Position numbers and translations under genes: made by a program. Of a stretch of 57,110 bases of DNA, positions 43,716-53,281 are shown in pieces. This stretch comes from Candidatus Parcubacteria bacterium (GTDB lineage: Bacteria; Patescibacteriota; Saccharimonadia; Saccharimonadales; 2-12-FULL-41-12): assembly GCA_019347895.1 (NCBI GenBank), contig JAHWKM010000006.1, positions 1 to 57,110 of the forward strand, given 5' to 3'. The notes under the pieces are model-generated. The model did not search any database, was not told where the DNA came from, and saw only the letters and a list, made by a program, of their open reading frames with translations. How positions within the stretch are numbered: the first letter of the stretch is position 1; each line of letters starts with the position of its first letter.

Positions 43716-44672
43716 ATGTCAGAAAATAACCCCGTGCATGATGTGATAACTATTGGGGCGGGTCCGACGGCGCTGAGTGCGGCGATTTATACTACCCGCG
43801 AAGATCTGGACACGGTTTTGTTAGAAAAAGGCGTGATCGGCGGCTTGGCCTCCATTACAGACTGGGTGGACAATTATCCGGGCTTTCCGGATGGTGTCGC
43901 CGGGTTGGAGCTGGGCGAGCGTTTGCAAAAGCAAGCTGAGCGCTTCGGTGCCAAAATAGAGTTGGCGGAAGTGACCGGTATTCATCCAAAAAAAGGATTG
44001 GTAGAAGTCGAAACTACAGACGGAATCAAGCGCGCCAAGACCGTGCTTATTGCTACAGGAAGTGATTACAAGCGCCTGGGTATCACCGGCGAAGACGAAT
44101 ACTACGCCCGAGGCGTGCATTTTTGCGCTACCTGCGACGGAGCTTTTTATCGCGACAAAAAATTGGTAGTGGTGGGCGGCGGCAATTCGGCAGCCCAGGA
44201 AGCGGTTTTTCTTACCCGGTACGCCACACATATAGACATGCTGGTCCGCGGCCCGAAAATGCGCGCTTCGGAAGTGCTGCAAAATGAGGTAAAAAAGCAT
44301 GCCGGAAAAATAACCGTACATTATAATACCTCGACTGATGAGATTGTCGGACAAGAAGGCAAAGTGGTGTCGGTCAAAAGCACGCACAACAACAAAAGCG
44401 TCAACTTCCCAACTGACGGAGTATTTGTATTTATAGGGCTCAAGCCCAACACCGGTTTTTTGGCCGGCAGCGGCATAGAGCTTGACGAGATCGGACTGAT
44501 AAAAACCGACACCAAACTACAGACTAATTTGCCCGGCGTGTTTTGTGCCGGCGATGTACGCTCGGGAGCGACCATGCAGATTGCCAGTGCGGCCGGCGAA
44601 GGCGCCACGGCGGCACTGCTGATGCGCGAATACATTGACCACCTAGCCCGTACGCCCCAAGTCCACACCTAA
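43716..44672 (+). CDS. trxB: Thioredoxin-disulfide reductase
   Basis: GAGPTALSAAIYTTRE; GVHFCATCDGAFYRDKKLVVVGGGNSAAQEAVFL; GVFCAGDVRSG; start at 43713 or 43716. Confidence 0.93.
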   Translation: MSENNPVHDVITIGAGPTALSAAIYTTREDLDTVLLEKGVIGGLASITDWVDNYPGFPDGVAGLELGERLQKQAERFGAKIELAEVTGIHPKKGLVEVETTDGIKRAKTVLIATGSDYKRLGITGEDEYYARGVHFCATCDGAFYRDKKLVVVGGGNSAAQEAVFLTRYATHIDMLVRGPKMRASEVLQNEVKKHAGKITVHYNTSTDEIVGQEGKVVSVKSTHNNKSVNFPTDGVFVFIGLKPNTGFLAGSGIELDEIGLIKTDTKLQTNLPGVFCAGDVRSGATMQIASAAGEGATAALLMREYIDHLARTPQVHT

Positions 44673-44686
44673 GCAATTCCGAATAA

Positions 44687-45352
44687 TTAAATTTTAGAGT
44701 AATTAAGGAAGAAGTCGGTACGTATGTGGTCTGGACTAACCCCGGTTTGTTTGAGTTGTTTGTCGAGGCTTTCGACCATTGGTTCGGGGCCGGAGAGATA
44801 GATATAGTGAGAGGGGCTGGCGTGAGCCAATATTTTTTGCGAGGTAAGTTTTTGGCCGACAAGCGGTATAAAATCGTCGCCCAATTGATCAAAAATATCT
44901 CTAAAGGCAATTTCTTGCGCCACAAGGGCAGCGTATATTAATTTAATAGAGCGTTTTTCGCCGCAGTCCTGCAGATATTTGACCATACTGCGATAAGGCG
45001 TGCAGCCGATTCCGCCCGCCACAAAAAGCAGCGGGATGAACGGATCTTTAGGCAGTACGAAATCACCCATCGGTTCCGCCATGAGTACTTGGTCGCCGGG
45101 TTTTAAATTCCTAAGTGTGCGCTTAAAGCTGCTGCCTTCGCTGCTGATTTTAGTGGTGATAGAAAGCGTTTTTTCGGTGGGCGAACTGGAGAGGGTAAAC
45201 CAATGCCGTTCGCCGCGGGCATCGGGATTTTCATGCGGCAAGTAAAGTTCAATAAATTGCCCGGCAATGTGATGAATATGGGCCGGTTTGCTAAACCAGC
45301 AGGTGATTATATTTTTAGCGCTTGCTTCGCTGCGGTTAAAGACAACCTTCAT
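44687..45352 (-). CDS. Ferredoxin-NADP reductase-like FAD/NAD(P)-binding oxidoreductase
   Basis: RHWFTLSSSPTEKTLSITTKI; LLFVAGGIGCTPYRSMVKYL; YLSGPEPMVESL. Confidence 0.88.
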   Translation of the reverse strand: MKVVFNRSEASAKNIITCWFSKPAHIHHIAGQFIELYLPHENPDARGERHWFTLSSSPTEKTLSITTKISSEGSSFKRTLRNLKPGDQVLMAEPMGDFVLPKDPFIPLLFVAGGIGCTPYRSMVKYLQDCGEKRSIKLIYAALVAQEIAFRDIFDQLGDDFIPLVGQKLTSQKILAHASPSHYIYLSGPEPMVESLDKQLKQTGVSPDHIRTDFFLNYSKI

Positions 45353-46038
45353 TTTTGTATTTTGCGGCGGTGCGGTTTGATTTTATTAGGGAGATCAGTC
45401 GTAATCATTACTTGAGGGTATAGCAAATGCAAGAACCAGGCCACAATCGGCCTGTTAACCGTGTACATGGTCATTTGCAGCTTTAAGCGCTTGGCCAGAA
45501 AATAAACCAGCGGGTTGTAAAGCGAATAGAGCAGGCAGACGCCGGAAAATCTCAGAACTTTAGCGGTCTGTATGGCTTCAAACGGTTTGGTTAACTCGGA
45601 ATAAAAGGTCATGACCTCCGGGCAGGCTTTTTTTAATTCCAGGAGCTCTTGGAAGTTATTGCTAGCGACCAAAGGTTTGGGACCGCGGTGATTCTTAATA
45701 ATATCTGCTAAAGGAGCAGCCCAGCTAAATCCATAGCAATCAATAAGAAGCTGTTTACGGCCGGCTGTTTCCAAAGCTTCTTCCAGCGTGGGTATTGGCT
45801 GGCCGCTTTTGGTCTGGATCAAATTAATTTCTCTAAGCGGCAAATCCCGGATTTTTCGGGAATCACCGGCAACACGCGACAAGTTGTCATCATGAACTAA
45901 AACCAATCGGTTGTCTGAAGTAGGCTGAACATCTATTTCAATAATGTCGGCCCTATATTTTTTAGCTGTTTCAATCCCGACCAGGGTATTTTCCGGAGCC
46001 AAACCGGCTGCACCGCGGTGGGAGATTACTTTCAACAT
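45349..46038 (-). CDS. Glycerophosphodiester phosphodiesterase
   Basis: VISHRGAAGLAPENTLVGIETAKKYRADIIEIDVQPTSDNRLVLVHDD. Confidence 0.9.
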   Translation of the reverse strand: MLKVISHRGAAGLAPENTLVGIETAKKYRADIIEIDVQPTSDNRLVLVHDDNLSRVAGDSRKIRDLPLREINLIQTKSGQPIPTLEEALETAGRKQLLIDCYGFSWAAPLADIIKNHRGPKPLVASNNFQELLELKKACPEVMTFYSELTKPFEAIQTAKVLRFSGVCLLYSLYNPLVYFLAKRLKLQMTMYTVNRPIVAWFLHLLYPQVMITTDLPNKIKPHRRKIQK

Positions 46039-46042
46039 ATGG

Positions 46043-46126
46043 TATAAAGGATAAAGTAGAAAGAATAAAGATTAAAGACTAAAATTTGCCACAGTCTTTT
46101 ATCTTTTAACTTTTAGCTTTAAACTA
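46043..46126. repeat. Low-complexity degenerate inverted-repeat element
   Basis: ggataaagtagaaagaataaagattaaagact ... agtcttttatcttttaacttttagcttta. Confidence 0.6.
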
Positions 46127-46148
46127 AAGTGACTGTAAGGAGCGATTT

Positions 46149-46676
46149 ATGGCTGATTTCAACAAGGTTTTAACACCAGGCGATATAGACAATGGTTTGC
46201 TGAATACGGTAGTCGAAATTTCTGAAGGCTCGATCATGAAGATCGAATGGGACCGCCAGCGCGCCGCTTTTATGCTTGACCGGGTTGAGCCGGCAATCTT
46301 TGCCAAGCCTTGCAACTACGGATTCATTCCGCGTACTCTTGATGAGGACGGGGATGAACTTGATACGCTGATTGTCTGCAATGAGCCGTTGCCGACAGGC
46401 GTTTGGCTGGAAGCTAAAATTTTGGGCGTATTGAACTTTGAAGACGATGGAGAAATGGACCATAAAATTGTGGTCGTACCGGCCGATGACAGGAATACTG
46501 GCGATAGTATAAGTTCACTGGAAGATTTAGGCGAACGCTGGAAACAGAAAATTGAGCATCATTTCGCGCACTACAAAGACCTCAAAAAACCAGGCTCCAC
46601 AAAGGTTCTGGGCTGGGGCAATATAGAAGACGCTAAAAAAATCATCCGTGAATGCATCGAACGCTATAAAGCTTGA
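46149..46676 (+). CDS. ppa: Inorganic pyrophosphatase
   Basis: VVEISEGSIMKIEWDRQRAAFMLDRV; CNYGFIPRTLDEDGDELDTLIVCNEPLPTGVWLEAKILGVLNFEDDGEMDHKIVVVPADD. Confidence 0.95.
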   Translation: MADFNKVLTPGDIDNGLLNTVVEISEGSIMKIEWDRQRAAFMLDRVEPAIFAKPCNYGFIPRTLDEDGDELDTLIVCNEPLPTGVWLEAKILGVLNFEDDGEMDHKIVVVPADDRNTGDSISSLEDLGERWKQKIEHHFAHYKDLKKPGSTKVLGWGNIEDAKKIIRECIERYKA

Positions 46677-46800
46677 GAGTCATTACATTGCTCTTTATCG
46701 TGCCTGAACTGCGAGAACATGGACGTCTCTCATTCGGTACGGCAAGTACATAGATGAGACAGTAAAAAGCCAGCTGGACTGGATTTATTGGAAAATGTGT

Positions 46801-46829
46801 TTGACAATCACAATTAATTATGAATAATT
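46801..46829 (+). promoter_or_regulatory. Sigma70-like promoter upstream of the gene at 46857
   Basis: TTGACA, 17-bp spacer, ATAATT. Confidence 0.6.
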
Positions 46830-46856
46830 GGTGCTAAACTAAGGAGTCCAGCCGAA

Positions 46857-47684
46857 ATGCCAGATTTTGTGACAGGTGAAATTGCTCGGATAGGCATACC
46901 GATCGGTGCTGGAGCAGAAACGCAGCAACCCAGCCGAAGCGACCGAGCAGGTGTTATCGTTGCGGCACTGGTATCGCTAGCTATCTACGAAAGAAGCAAT
47001 GAACTTACTGATGTAATTAACGCTCAAGTAAACCAGTTTGAGGAAGCCGTAGAAGCAGACAAGAAAACTGGCGACACGGAGGTATTGACAGGCTACAGCA
47101 TTGATTTGGACTCAAGAGTGTTAACGCGCTACAGCTTACTTGCAAGATATCGAGCTGCCGGCCATAAAGCATACGCGTTGGGGAGTGAGCCACTAAATTC
47201 GCTGTTTACAGACATAGAGCTCAACAAGCGTCGTCCAGGCGAGCAAGTGTTTGAGCCGAAACATCCATTCCAGGGTCGTGTTGTTGGTTGGCTCCAAGGG
47301 GGTGATCATCCAACAGAAAAAGGATTGCATCTTGTGGGTAAAACCTGGTCAGATCAGCAAATGGCCGCTCAAGCTAATATAGATGCCTACGCAGAGGATA
47401 GAACTGATACTGGTTTATGTCTACCTTCTTGGGGAGATTTTATTACCGCGTACGCCGCAGAAGCCGAGGCCTATGATGGCGTGACTTTGGATGGCTCTAC
47501 CTTTTCTAGGTTGGTACAGCACGATATAAAACCGTGTGACGTTCGCGGCCACTTCGCTCACGGTGGTATGGCGGTCTCCTCGGAGGGCGGTGAGCTCGGC
47601 TCTCGCAGGTCGGACGGGCATGCCCGTCCGGCCGAGGGCGTGCGGTTCCTGATGGGGCAAATTCAGCCCAAACTTGAAGCTTAG
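46857..47684 (+). CDS. Hypothetical protein
   Basis: ATG with SD aaggag; 275 aa, no recognised family. Confidence 0.6.
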   Translation: MPDFVTGEIARIGIPIGAGAETQQPSRSDRAGVIVAALVSLAIYERSNELTDVINAQVNQFEEAVEADKKTGDTEVLTGYSIDLDSRVLTRYSLLARYRAAGHKAYALGSEPLNSLFTDIELNKRRPGEQVFEPKHPFQGRVVGWLQGGDHPTEKGLHLVGKTWSDQQMAAQANIDAYAEDRTDTGLCLPSWGDFITAYAAEAEAYDGVTLDGSTFSRLVQHDIKPCDVRGHFAHGGMAVSSEGGELGSRRSDGHARPAEGVRFLMGQIQPKLEA

Positions 47685-48050
47685 ATTTTTTTCATACTTC
47701 TTTTCTTTTGCTAAATTTAAAATTGCGGAGAGTGGAGAAGTATTGATCTCTTAACGAATACTACTTATTACCAGAATTGATCGTTACGAAACTGAACAAG
47801 CCGCTCGCGAGGGGCAATTTGAACTATTGGTTGCCTGGGCCCACAAGGCACCTGAAAAAAAATGGTATACCGCTGGGAATCTATATATTGGCTTGAAAAT
47901 CCTTATGTTTAGCCGTTATAATAGTTCAAATTAAACAAGGTAAAAATTCCGTTAAAACATTAAAAAGGAATAATATATTATAATGTTAAAAACAATTTAT
48001 AGTGCTGGCAGACAAACAAATTATCTAAAAGGAAAGTGGGTTTTAACGGT

Positions 48051-49070
48051 ATGAAAACACGTATTGCCATAAATGGATTCGGACGGATTGGCCGCAGCGC
48101 TTTTAAGATCGCGTTTGACCGTAACGACCTGGAGATAGTGGCCGTAAACGACCCGGGCGTCAGCAAGGCTTTGGCCCATCTTCTAAAACATGACAGCAAT
48201 TATGGGAAGTACGAACACAGAGTAGAGTTTGACGACGATTCATTTACGATTGACGGACAGAAAATAAAAAAATTTTCTGAGCGCGATCCGGGCCTGCTGC
48301 CTTGGGGTGAACTAAAGGTTGACGTAGTGGTTGAATGCACGGGATTTTTTACTAAAAAAGAAGATGCCGAAATACACTTAAAGGCCGGCGCGAAAAAAGT
48401 GGTGATATCTGCCCCGACTAAAAGCGAAGATCTAAGCACAATCGTGCTTGGCGTTAACGAGGAAAAGTTAAAAGAGGCTTCTGACATCGTCAGCTGTGCC
48501 AGCTGTACGACAAATTCTGTAGCTGCCGTAATGGCGATTCTCGACGAAGCTTTCGGCGTAGAAAAAGCCATGCTGACAACCGTGCACAGCTACACGGCCA
48601 GCCAGCGCCTGCAGGACGGTCCGGCTAAAGATCTGCGTGAAGCCCGCAATGCCGCCGAGAATATCGTGCCGACCACAACCGGCGCGGCTATAGCTGTCGC
48701 TAAAACCTTGCCGCAGCTGCAGGGCAAATTTGACGGTATGAGCATTCGCGTGCCAACCCCCGTGGTTTCGCTGAGTGACGTAACCGTGCTTTTTAAAAAA
48801 GACACAACCAAGGAAGAAATTAACAAGATTTTCAAAGATGCCGCCAAAGAACCTTTTTATCAGGGAATTTTAGACGTCTCAGAAGAGCCGCTGGTTAGCT
48901 GCGACTACGTGGGCAACAGCCACTCCGGCATTGTCGATTTGCTGCTTACCAACGTTGTCGACGGCAATTTAGCTAAAGTTGTGGTTTGGTATGATAATGA
49001 ATGGGGCTATAGCAACCGTTTAATTGAAATGGTGGCGGACGTAGGAAAGTTGCTTCAGGATCAGAGCTAA
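48051..49070 (+). CDS. gap: Glyceraldehyde-3-phosphate dehydrogenase
   Basis: RIAINGFGRIGRSAFKIAF; SCASCTTNSVAAVM; WYDNEWGYSNRL. Confidence 0.97.
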   Translation: MKTRIAINGFGRIGRSAFKIAFDRNDLEIVAVNDPGVSKALAHLLKHDSNYGKYEHRVEFDDDSFTIDGQKIKKFSERDPGLLPWGELKVDVVVECTGFFTKKEDAEIHLKAGAKKVVISAPTKSEDLSTIVLGVNEEKLKEASDIVSCASCTTNSVAAVMAILDEAFGVEKAMLTTVHSYTASQRLQDGPAKDLREARNAAENIVPTTTGAAIAVAKTLPQLQGKFDGMSIRVPTPVVSLSDVTVLFKKDTTKEEINKIFKDAAKEPFYQGILDVSEEPLVSCDYVGNSHSGIVDLLLTNVVDGNLAKVVVWYDNEWGYSNRLIEMVADVGKLLQDQS

Positions 49071-49163
49071 ATTTGCTTTTTAAATAAGAATCATGAATCA
49101 TTAAATAAGAATCATGGAACACAAAACTACTTTCTACCGCCAATTTTTAGGAGGTAAAACCTC

Positions 49164-49655
49164 ATGAAAATCGCATTGAGTACCGACCATGCCGGCTTCG
49201 AAAAACTAAAGCAGCTAAAAGAATTTTTGTCGGATTCGGGCCATGAATGCGTCAATTTCGGACCAACTTCATATGAGCCGAATGATGATTACCCGGATTT
49301 TATACGGCCGGCAGCCGAGGCTGTAGCCAGCGGCGAATGCCAGGTCGGCATAATCTTTGGCGGCAGCGGCCAAGGCGAAGCGATGACCGCCAACCGCGTC
49401 AAAGGTGCGCGCTGCGCGGTTTATTATGGTCCGGCCAAAGCCGTGGACGCGATAGATGTTAGCGGTCACGTAGCCGAAGATGATTTTGAAATTTTGCGTC
49501 TTAGCCGCCAGCATAATGATGCCAACATGCTGTCTCTAGCCGGCAGATTTTTAGATAATCAAGGGATTGAGCTGGCCGTATCCATCTGGCTGAACACAAA
49601 ATTTGCGGACGAAGAACGCCATGTAAGGCGGATCAAAAAAATAGACGGAGCTTGA
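49164..49655 (+). CDS. rpiB: Ribose-5-phosphate isomerase B (RpiB/LacA/LacB family)
   Basis: KIALSTDHAGFEKLKQLKEFL; VGIIFGGSGQGEAMTANRVKGARCAVYYG. Confidence 0.92.
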   Translation: MKIALSTDHAGFEKLKQLKEFLSDSGHECVNFGPTSYEPNDDYPDFIRPAAEAVASGECQVGIIFGGSGQGEAMTANRVKGARCAVYYGPAKAVDAIDVSGHVAEDDFEILRLSRQHNDANMLSLAGRFLDNQGIELAVSIWLNTKFADEERHVRRIKKIDGA

Positions 49656-49658
49656 GAG

Positions 49659-50288
49659 GTGAGCTCTATCATTTGCCCGACGGTTTTGGCTGCCGATAAA
49701 GCGGACTTTAAAAAACAGGTAGATACGGTTAGTTTCGCGCGGCGAATTCAGCTGGATTTTATGGATGGCGAGTTTGTGAAAACTAAATCAATAGATCTGA
49801 AAGACGCTTGGCTGCCCGATAATACCCAATCTGATTTGCATTTGATGTACCAGCGTCCCATGGAGTATTTGCAGATAATTTTGATCCTCAAGCCGCATAT
49901 GGTGATTATTCACGCCGAAGCCGAAGCCGATTATGTGCAAATGGCCGCCGAGCTGAATAAAAATGGCATCTTAGCCGGGCTCTGCGTCTTGCCTGAAACT
50001 ACGATAGAGGGTATCAGGCCGATACTAAGAAGCTTTGATCATTTGTTAATTTTTGGCGGTCATTTAGGACATTTTGGCGGTCAGGCCGATTTATCCCAGC
50101 TTCACAAAGCCAGCGAAGCAAAAGAAATTAATCCGAATATTGAAACAGGCTGGGACGGCGGCGCCAATGACCAAAATGCAAAAAAATTAGCCGATAGCGG
50201 TATCGACGTGATAAACGTGGGCGGCTTCATCCAAAAGTCCGAAAATCCAATGGCGGCCTACGGGTTGCTTGATGATTTAATAAACTAG
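49659..50288 (+). CDS. Ribulose-phosphate 3-epimerase-like TIM-barrel protein (divergent)
   Basis: ICPTVLAAD; IQLDFMDGEFV; VIIHAEAE; NIETGWDGGANDQNAKKLADSGIDVINVGGFI; GTG start. Confidence 0.75.
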   Translation: MSSIICPTVLAADKADFKKQVDTVSFARRIQLDFMDGEFVKTKSIDLKDAWLPDNTQSDLHLMYQRPMEYLQIILILKPHMVIIHAEAEADYVQMAAELNKNGILAGLCVLPETTIEGIRPILRSFDHLLIFGGHLGHFGGQADLSQLHKASEAKEINPNIETGWDGGANDQNAKKLADSGIDVINVGGFIQKSENPMAAYGLLDDLIN

Positions 50289-50306
50289 CATATAATCATA
50301 AGCAAG

Positions 50307-51200
50307 ATGATTTCTAAGAAGTATTCTATTGCTGAACTTGAAACTAAGGCTTACGAGATCCGGGTGGATATCATCAAAATGCTGGAGCATGCCGGCAGCG
50401 GGCATTCGGCTGGTCCGCTCGGTTTGGCAGATATATTCACGGCGCTTTATTTTGATATATTAAATCATGATCCTAAAAATCCGGATTGGAGTGAGCGGGA
50501 CCTTTTTCTTTTGAGCAATGGACACTGCGCGCCGGTGCAATATGTGGCGATGGCCCATGCCGGCTATTTTGCCCGCGAGGAGTTGAAAACTTTGCGGCAA
50601 TTCGGCTCGCGGCTGCAAGGACATCCGGAACGGACAAAATTATCGGGGCTGGAAACGACTAGCGGGCCTCTTGGCTGCGGACTGAGCCAAGCTTGCGGAA
50701 TGGCACTGGCTATGCGAATGAATTCCGTTAGAGACGATGGCTCTAACGGAATGAATAAGGACTTGCACCGCTGGGTTTATGTGGTTATGGGCGACGGCGA
50801 ACTGGACGAGGGAAACATATGGGAAGCGGCCATGCTGGCCAGCAAATACAAGCTTGGCAATGTTATTGGCATAGTTGACAGAAATAATATTCAGATCGAC
50901 GGTCCGACCGAAGAAGTTATGCCCCTGGATGATTTGGCTGAAAAATGGCAGGGATTCGGCTGGCATGTTCTGGAGATTGACGGCAATAATATGGAAGAAT
51001 TTATTGATGCCTGCTCATTAGCCCGCTCAATCGTAGAAAAACCGGTGGTTATTATTGCCAGGACAATTCCTGGCAAAGGTGTGGATTTTATGGAATACGA
51101 CTTCCGCTGGCACGGCAAACCACCCAATAAAGAGGAAGCCAAAAAAGCCCTGCACGACCTGCGCACCCTAAAAGGCAAGATCCGGGGCGAACATGAATAG
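50307..51200 (+). CDS. Transketolase, N-terminal (TPP-binding) subunit
   Basis: LEHAGSGHSAGPLGLADIFTALYFDIL; VMGDGELDEGNIWEAAMLASKYKLGNVIGIVDRNNIQIDG. Confidence 0.95.
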   Translation: MISKKYSIAELETKAYEIRVDIIKMLEHAGSGHSAGPLGLADIFTALYFDILNHDPKNPDWSERDLFLLSNGHCAPVQYVAMAHAGYFAREELKTLRQFGSRLQGHPERTKLSGLETTSGPLGCGLSQACGMALAMRMNSVRDDGSNGMNKDLHRWVYVVMGDGELDEGNIWEAAMLASKYKLGNVIGIVDRNNIQIDGPTEEVMPLDDLAEKWQGFGWHVLEIDGNNMEEFIDACSLARSIVEKPVVIIARTIPGKGVDFMEYDFRWHGKPPNKEEAKKALHDLRTLKGKIRGEHE

Positions 51201-51305
51201 TTTAGCGAATAAATACTTAAAAAATTGTGAACACTTTACTCGTCTGCGCGCGAGTGACGCCCCGGATTCGCAGGTTGTTTCAAGCCTTATTCTTGGAGCT
51301 GCTCT

Positions 51306-52280
51306 ATGAATTTGTATTTAGTGAAAGATATTTTGGATAAGGAGATTGCCCAGGAGCCTATTCGCAAAGGTTTTGGCAAAGGGCTTTTAGAAGCGGGTAA
51401 GATCGATGAAAACGTGGTAGCGGCCTGTGCGGATTTGACGGATTCTACACAGATGAGTTTGTTTGCCGAAGCATTTCCGGAGAGATTTATTGAGATTGGC
51501 GTGGCCGAGCAAAATCTTGTGACTACAGGGTCGGGGATGGCCGCCATGGGCAAAATTCCATTTGTTTCCAGCTATGCGGCTTTTAGCCCCGGCAGGAATT
51601 GGGAGCAAATCAGAACAACTATTTGCTTGAATGACCGGCCGGTTAAGATTGTCGGTTCGCATGCTGGAGTCAGTGTTGGGCCGGACGGCGCGACTCATCA
51701 AATGCTGGAAGATATTACGCTCATGAGGGTTTTGCCAAATATGGTTGTGATCGCGCCTTGCGACAGCTTGGAAGCCGCCAGAGCAACTTTGGCAATGGCG
51801 AAGGACAAAAGGCCGAATTATCTCAGGCTGGCGCGTGAAAAAACACCGATCATTACGACCGAAGACACGCCTTTTGAAATCGGCAAGGCCTATGTTTACG
51901 CTGAGGGAGACGACCTGACTTTGATATCCACTGGTACCATGACTTATCACGCTATGGTAGCCGCCGAGAAATTATATAAAGACGGAATTGACGCTGAGGT
52001 TGTGCATGTGCCGACTATTAAACCTCTAGACACGCGAACAATCATAGATTCTGTCCGCAAGTCTAAAAAAGTTATAACCATTGAAGAAGGCCAGATAGCC
52101 GGCGGTTTAGGCGGAGCGGTCGCAGAGCTATTGAGCGAAAAATACCCAGTCAAAATAAAGCGCCTAGGTATGAAAGACCGCTTCGGCGAATCCGGCAAAC
52201 CCGACGAACTGCTAGAACATTTCGGCCTGACCGCCAAACACATCCAGTTCGCGGCCCATAAAATAATGGATGAGAAGTAA
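51306..52280 (+). CDS. Transketolase, C-terminal subunit
   Basis: AACADLTDSTQMSLFAEAFPERFIEIGVAEQNLVTTGSGMAAMGKIPFVSSYAAF. Confidence 0.95.
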   Translation: MNLYLVKDILDKEIAQEPIRKGFGKGLLEAGKIDENVVAACADLTDSTQMSLFAEAFPERFIEIGVAEQNLVTTGSGMAAMGKIPFVSSYAAFSPGRNWEQIRTTICLNDRPVKIVGSHAGVSVGPDGATHQMLEDITLMRVLPNMVVIAPCDSLEAARATLAMAKDKRPNYLRLAREKTPIITTEDTPFEIGKAYVYAEGDDLTLISTGTMTYHAMVAAEKLYKDGIDAEVVHVPTIKPLDTRTIIDSVRKSKKVITIEEGQIAGGLGGAVAELLSEKYPVKIKRLGMKDRFGESGKPDELLEHFGLTAKHIQFAAHKIMDEK

Positions 52281-53192
52281 ATGGCATTAACGCTTAGGCA
52301 AATGCGAGAAAACTCAGCGGCGGCCCGGGAGCTTATGAAGCGTGCACGGGCGGAGAAGTTTGCCGTAGGGGCTTTTAATCTTGATAACCAGGAAACTTTG
52401 AAGGCGGTTGTGCGGGCCGCGCTGGCTAAGAAATCGCCGGTGTTAGTTGAGGTTAGCCAAGGCGAAGTCGAGGCCATGGGCATGGATAATATCCGTGATA
52501 TGGTTGACAACTATAAGTCTCTAGCCGGAATCGAGATGTACATTAACCTTGATCACAGCCCGAGCGTTGAAGCGGCCATTGCCGGGATTGAAGCTGGCTA
52601 TGAATTTATCCACATTGACGTTTCACAGGCGAAACATGAGGCGACTGATGAAGAAATCATCAACGAGACGCTCAGGGTCGTGGAATACGCCAAGTTGACG
52701 GGGGCGCTGGTGGAGAGCGAACCGCATTATTTTGGCGGCAGCTCCAATATGCACAAAGAAAAAATAAATTACGAGGAAATCAAAAAAACATTTAGTACTC
52801 CGGAAAACGCTAGGCAATTTGTTGAAATGACAGGAATCGACACTTTCGCGGCGGCTATTGGCAACCTGCATGGAAAATATCCTGTCCCAAAGATTTTGGA
52901 CTTGAATTTATTAAAACAAATCCGCGAAGTAATTGACTGCAACATCAGTTTGCACGGCGGCAGCGGCACGCCCGAGCATTATTTCGTGGAAGCCGCGAAA
53001 ATCGGCGTCAGCAAGGTCAATATTAACTCGGATCTGCGCATAGCTTTTCGCAATACCTTAGAGAAAGTCCTGCGGGAACACCCTGATGAATATGCCGTGA
53101 TCAAGCTAATGGGCGAAGTTATAGACGCCGTCCAAGAGGCAGTCGAAAGCAAGATCGACGCTCTTGGTTCCGCCGGGAAGACGATAATTTAA
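52281..53192 (+). CDS. Class II fructose-bisphosphate aldolase
   Basis: FAVGAFNLDNQETLKAVVRAALAKKSPVLVEVSQGE; YINLDHSPSVEAAIAGIEAGYEFIHIDVS; NISLHGGSGTPE. Confidence 0.94.
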   Translation: MALTLRQMRENSAAARELMKRARAEKFAVGAFNLDNQETLKAVVRAALAKKSPVLVEVSQGEVEAMGMDNIRDMVDNYKSLAGIEMYINLDHSPSVEAAIAGIEAGYEFIHIDVSQAKHEATDEEIINETLRVVEYAKLTGALVESEPHYFGGSSNMHKEKINYEEIKKTFSTPENARQFVEMTGIDTFAAAIGNLHGKYPVPKILDLNLLKQIREVIDCNISLHGGSGTPEHYFVEAAKIGVSKVNINSDLRIAFRNTLEKVLREHPDEYAVIKLMGEVIDAVQEAVESKIDALGSAGKTII

Positions 53193-53281
53193 GCATAAAC
53201 AGGTTGCAATCAATGGTTTATTTTGACAAAATACAAGGATAAATAAGGATAAAAAATACAGAGATTAAAGGTGGGCAAAAA

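Noticed and set aside
46775-46853. GCTGGACT ... AGTCCAGC inverted repeat around the promoter of the 46857 gene, considered as SD sequestration
   Set aside because: The left arm lies upstream of the predicted -35/-10, so it would not be in the transcript.
47745-47935. Open frame RIDRYETEQAAREGQFELLVAWAHKAPEKKWYTAGNLYIGLKILMFSRYNSSN upstream of gap
   Set aside because: No plausible start codon or SD; may be a gene remnant but cannot be supported without homologs.
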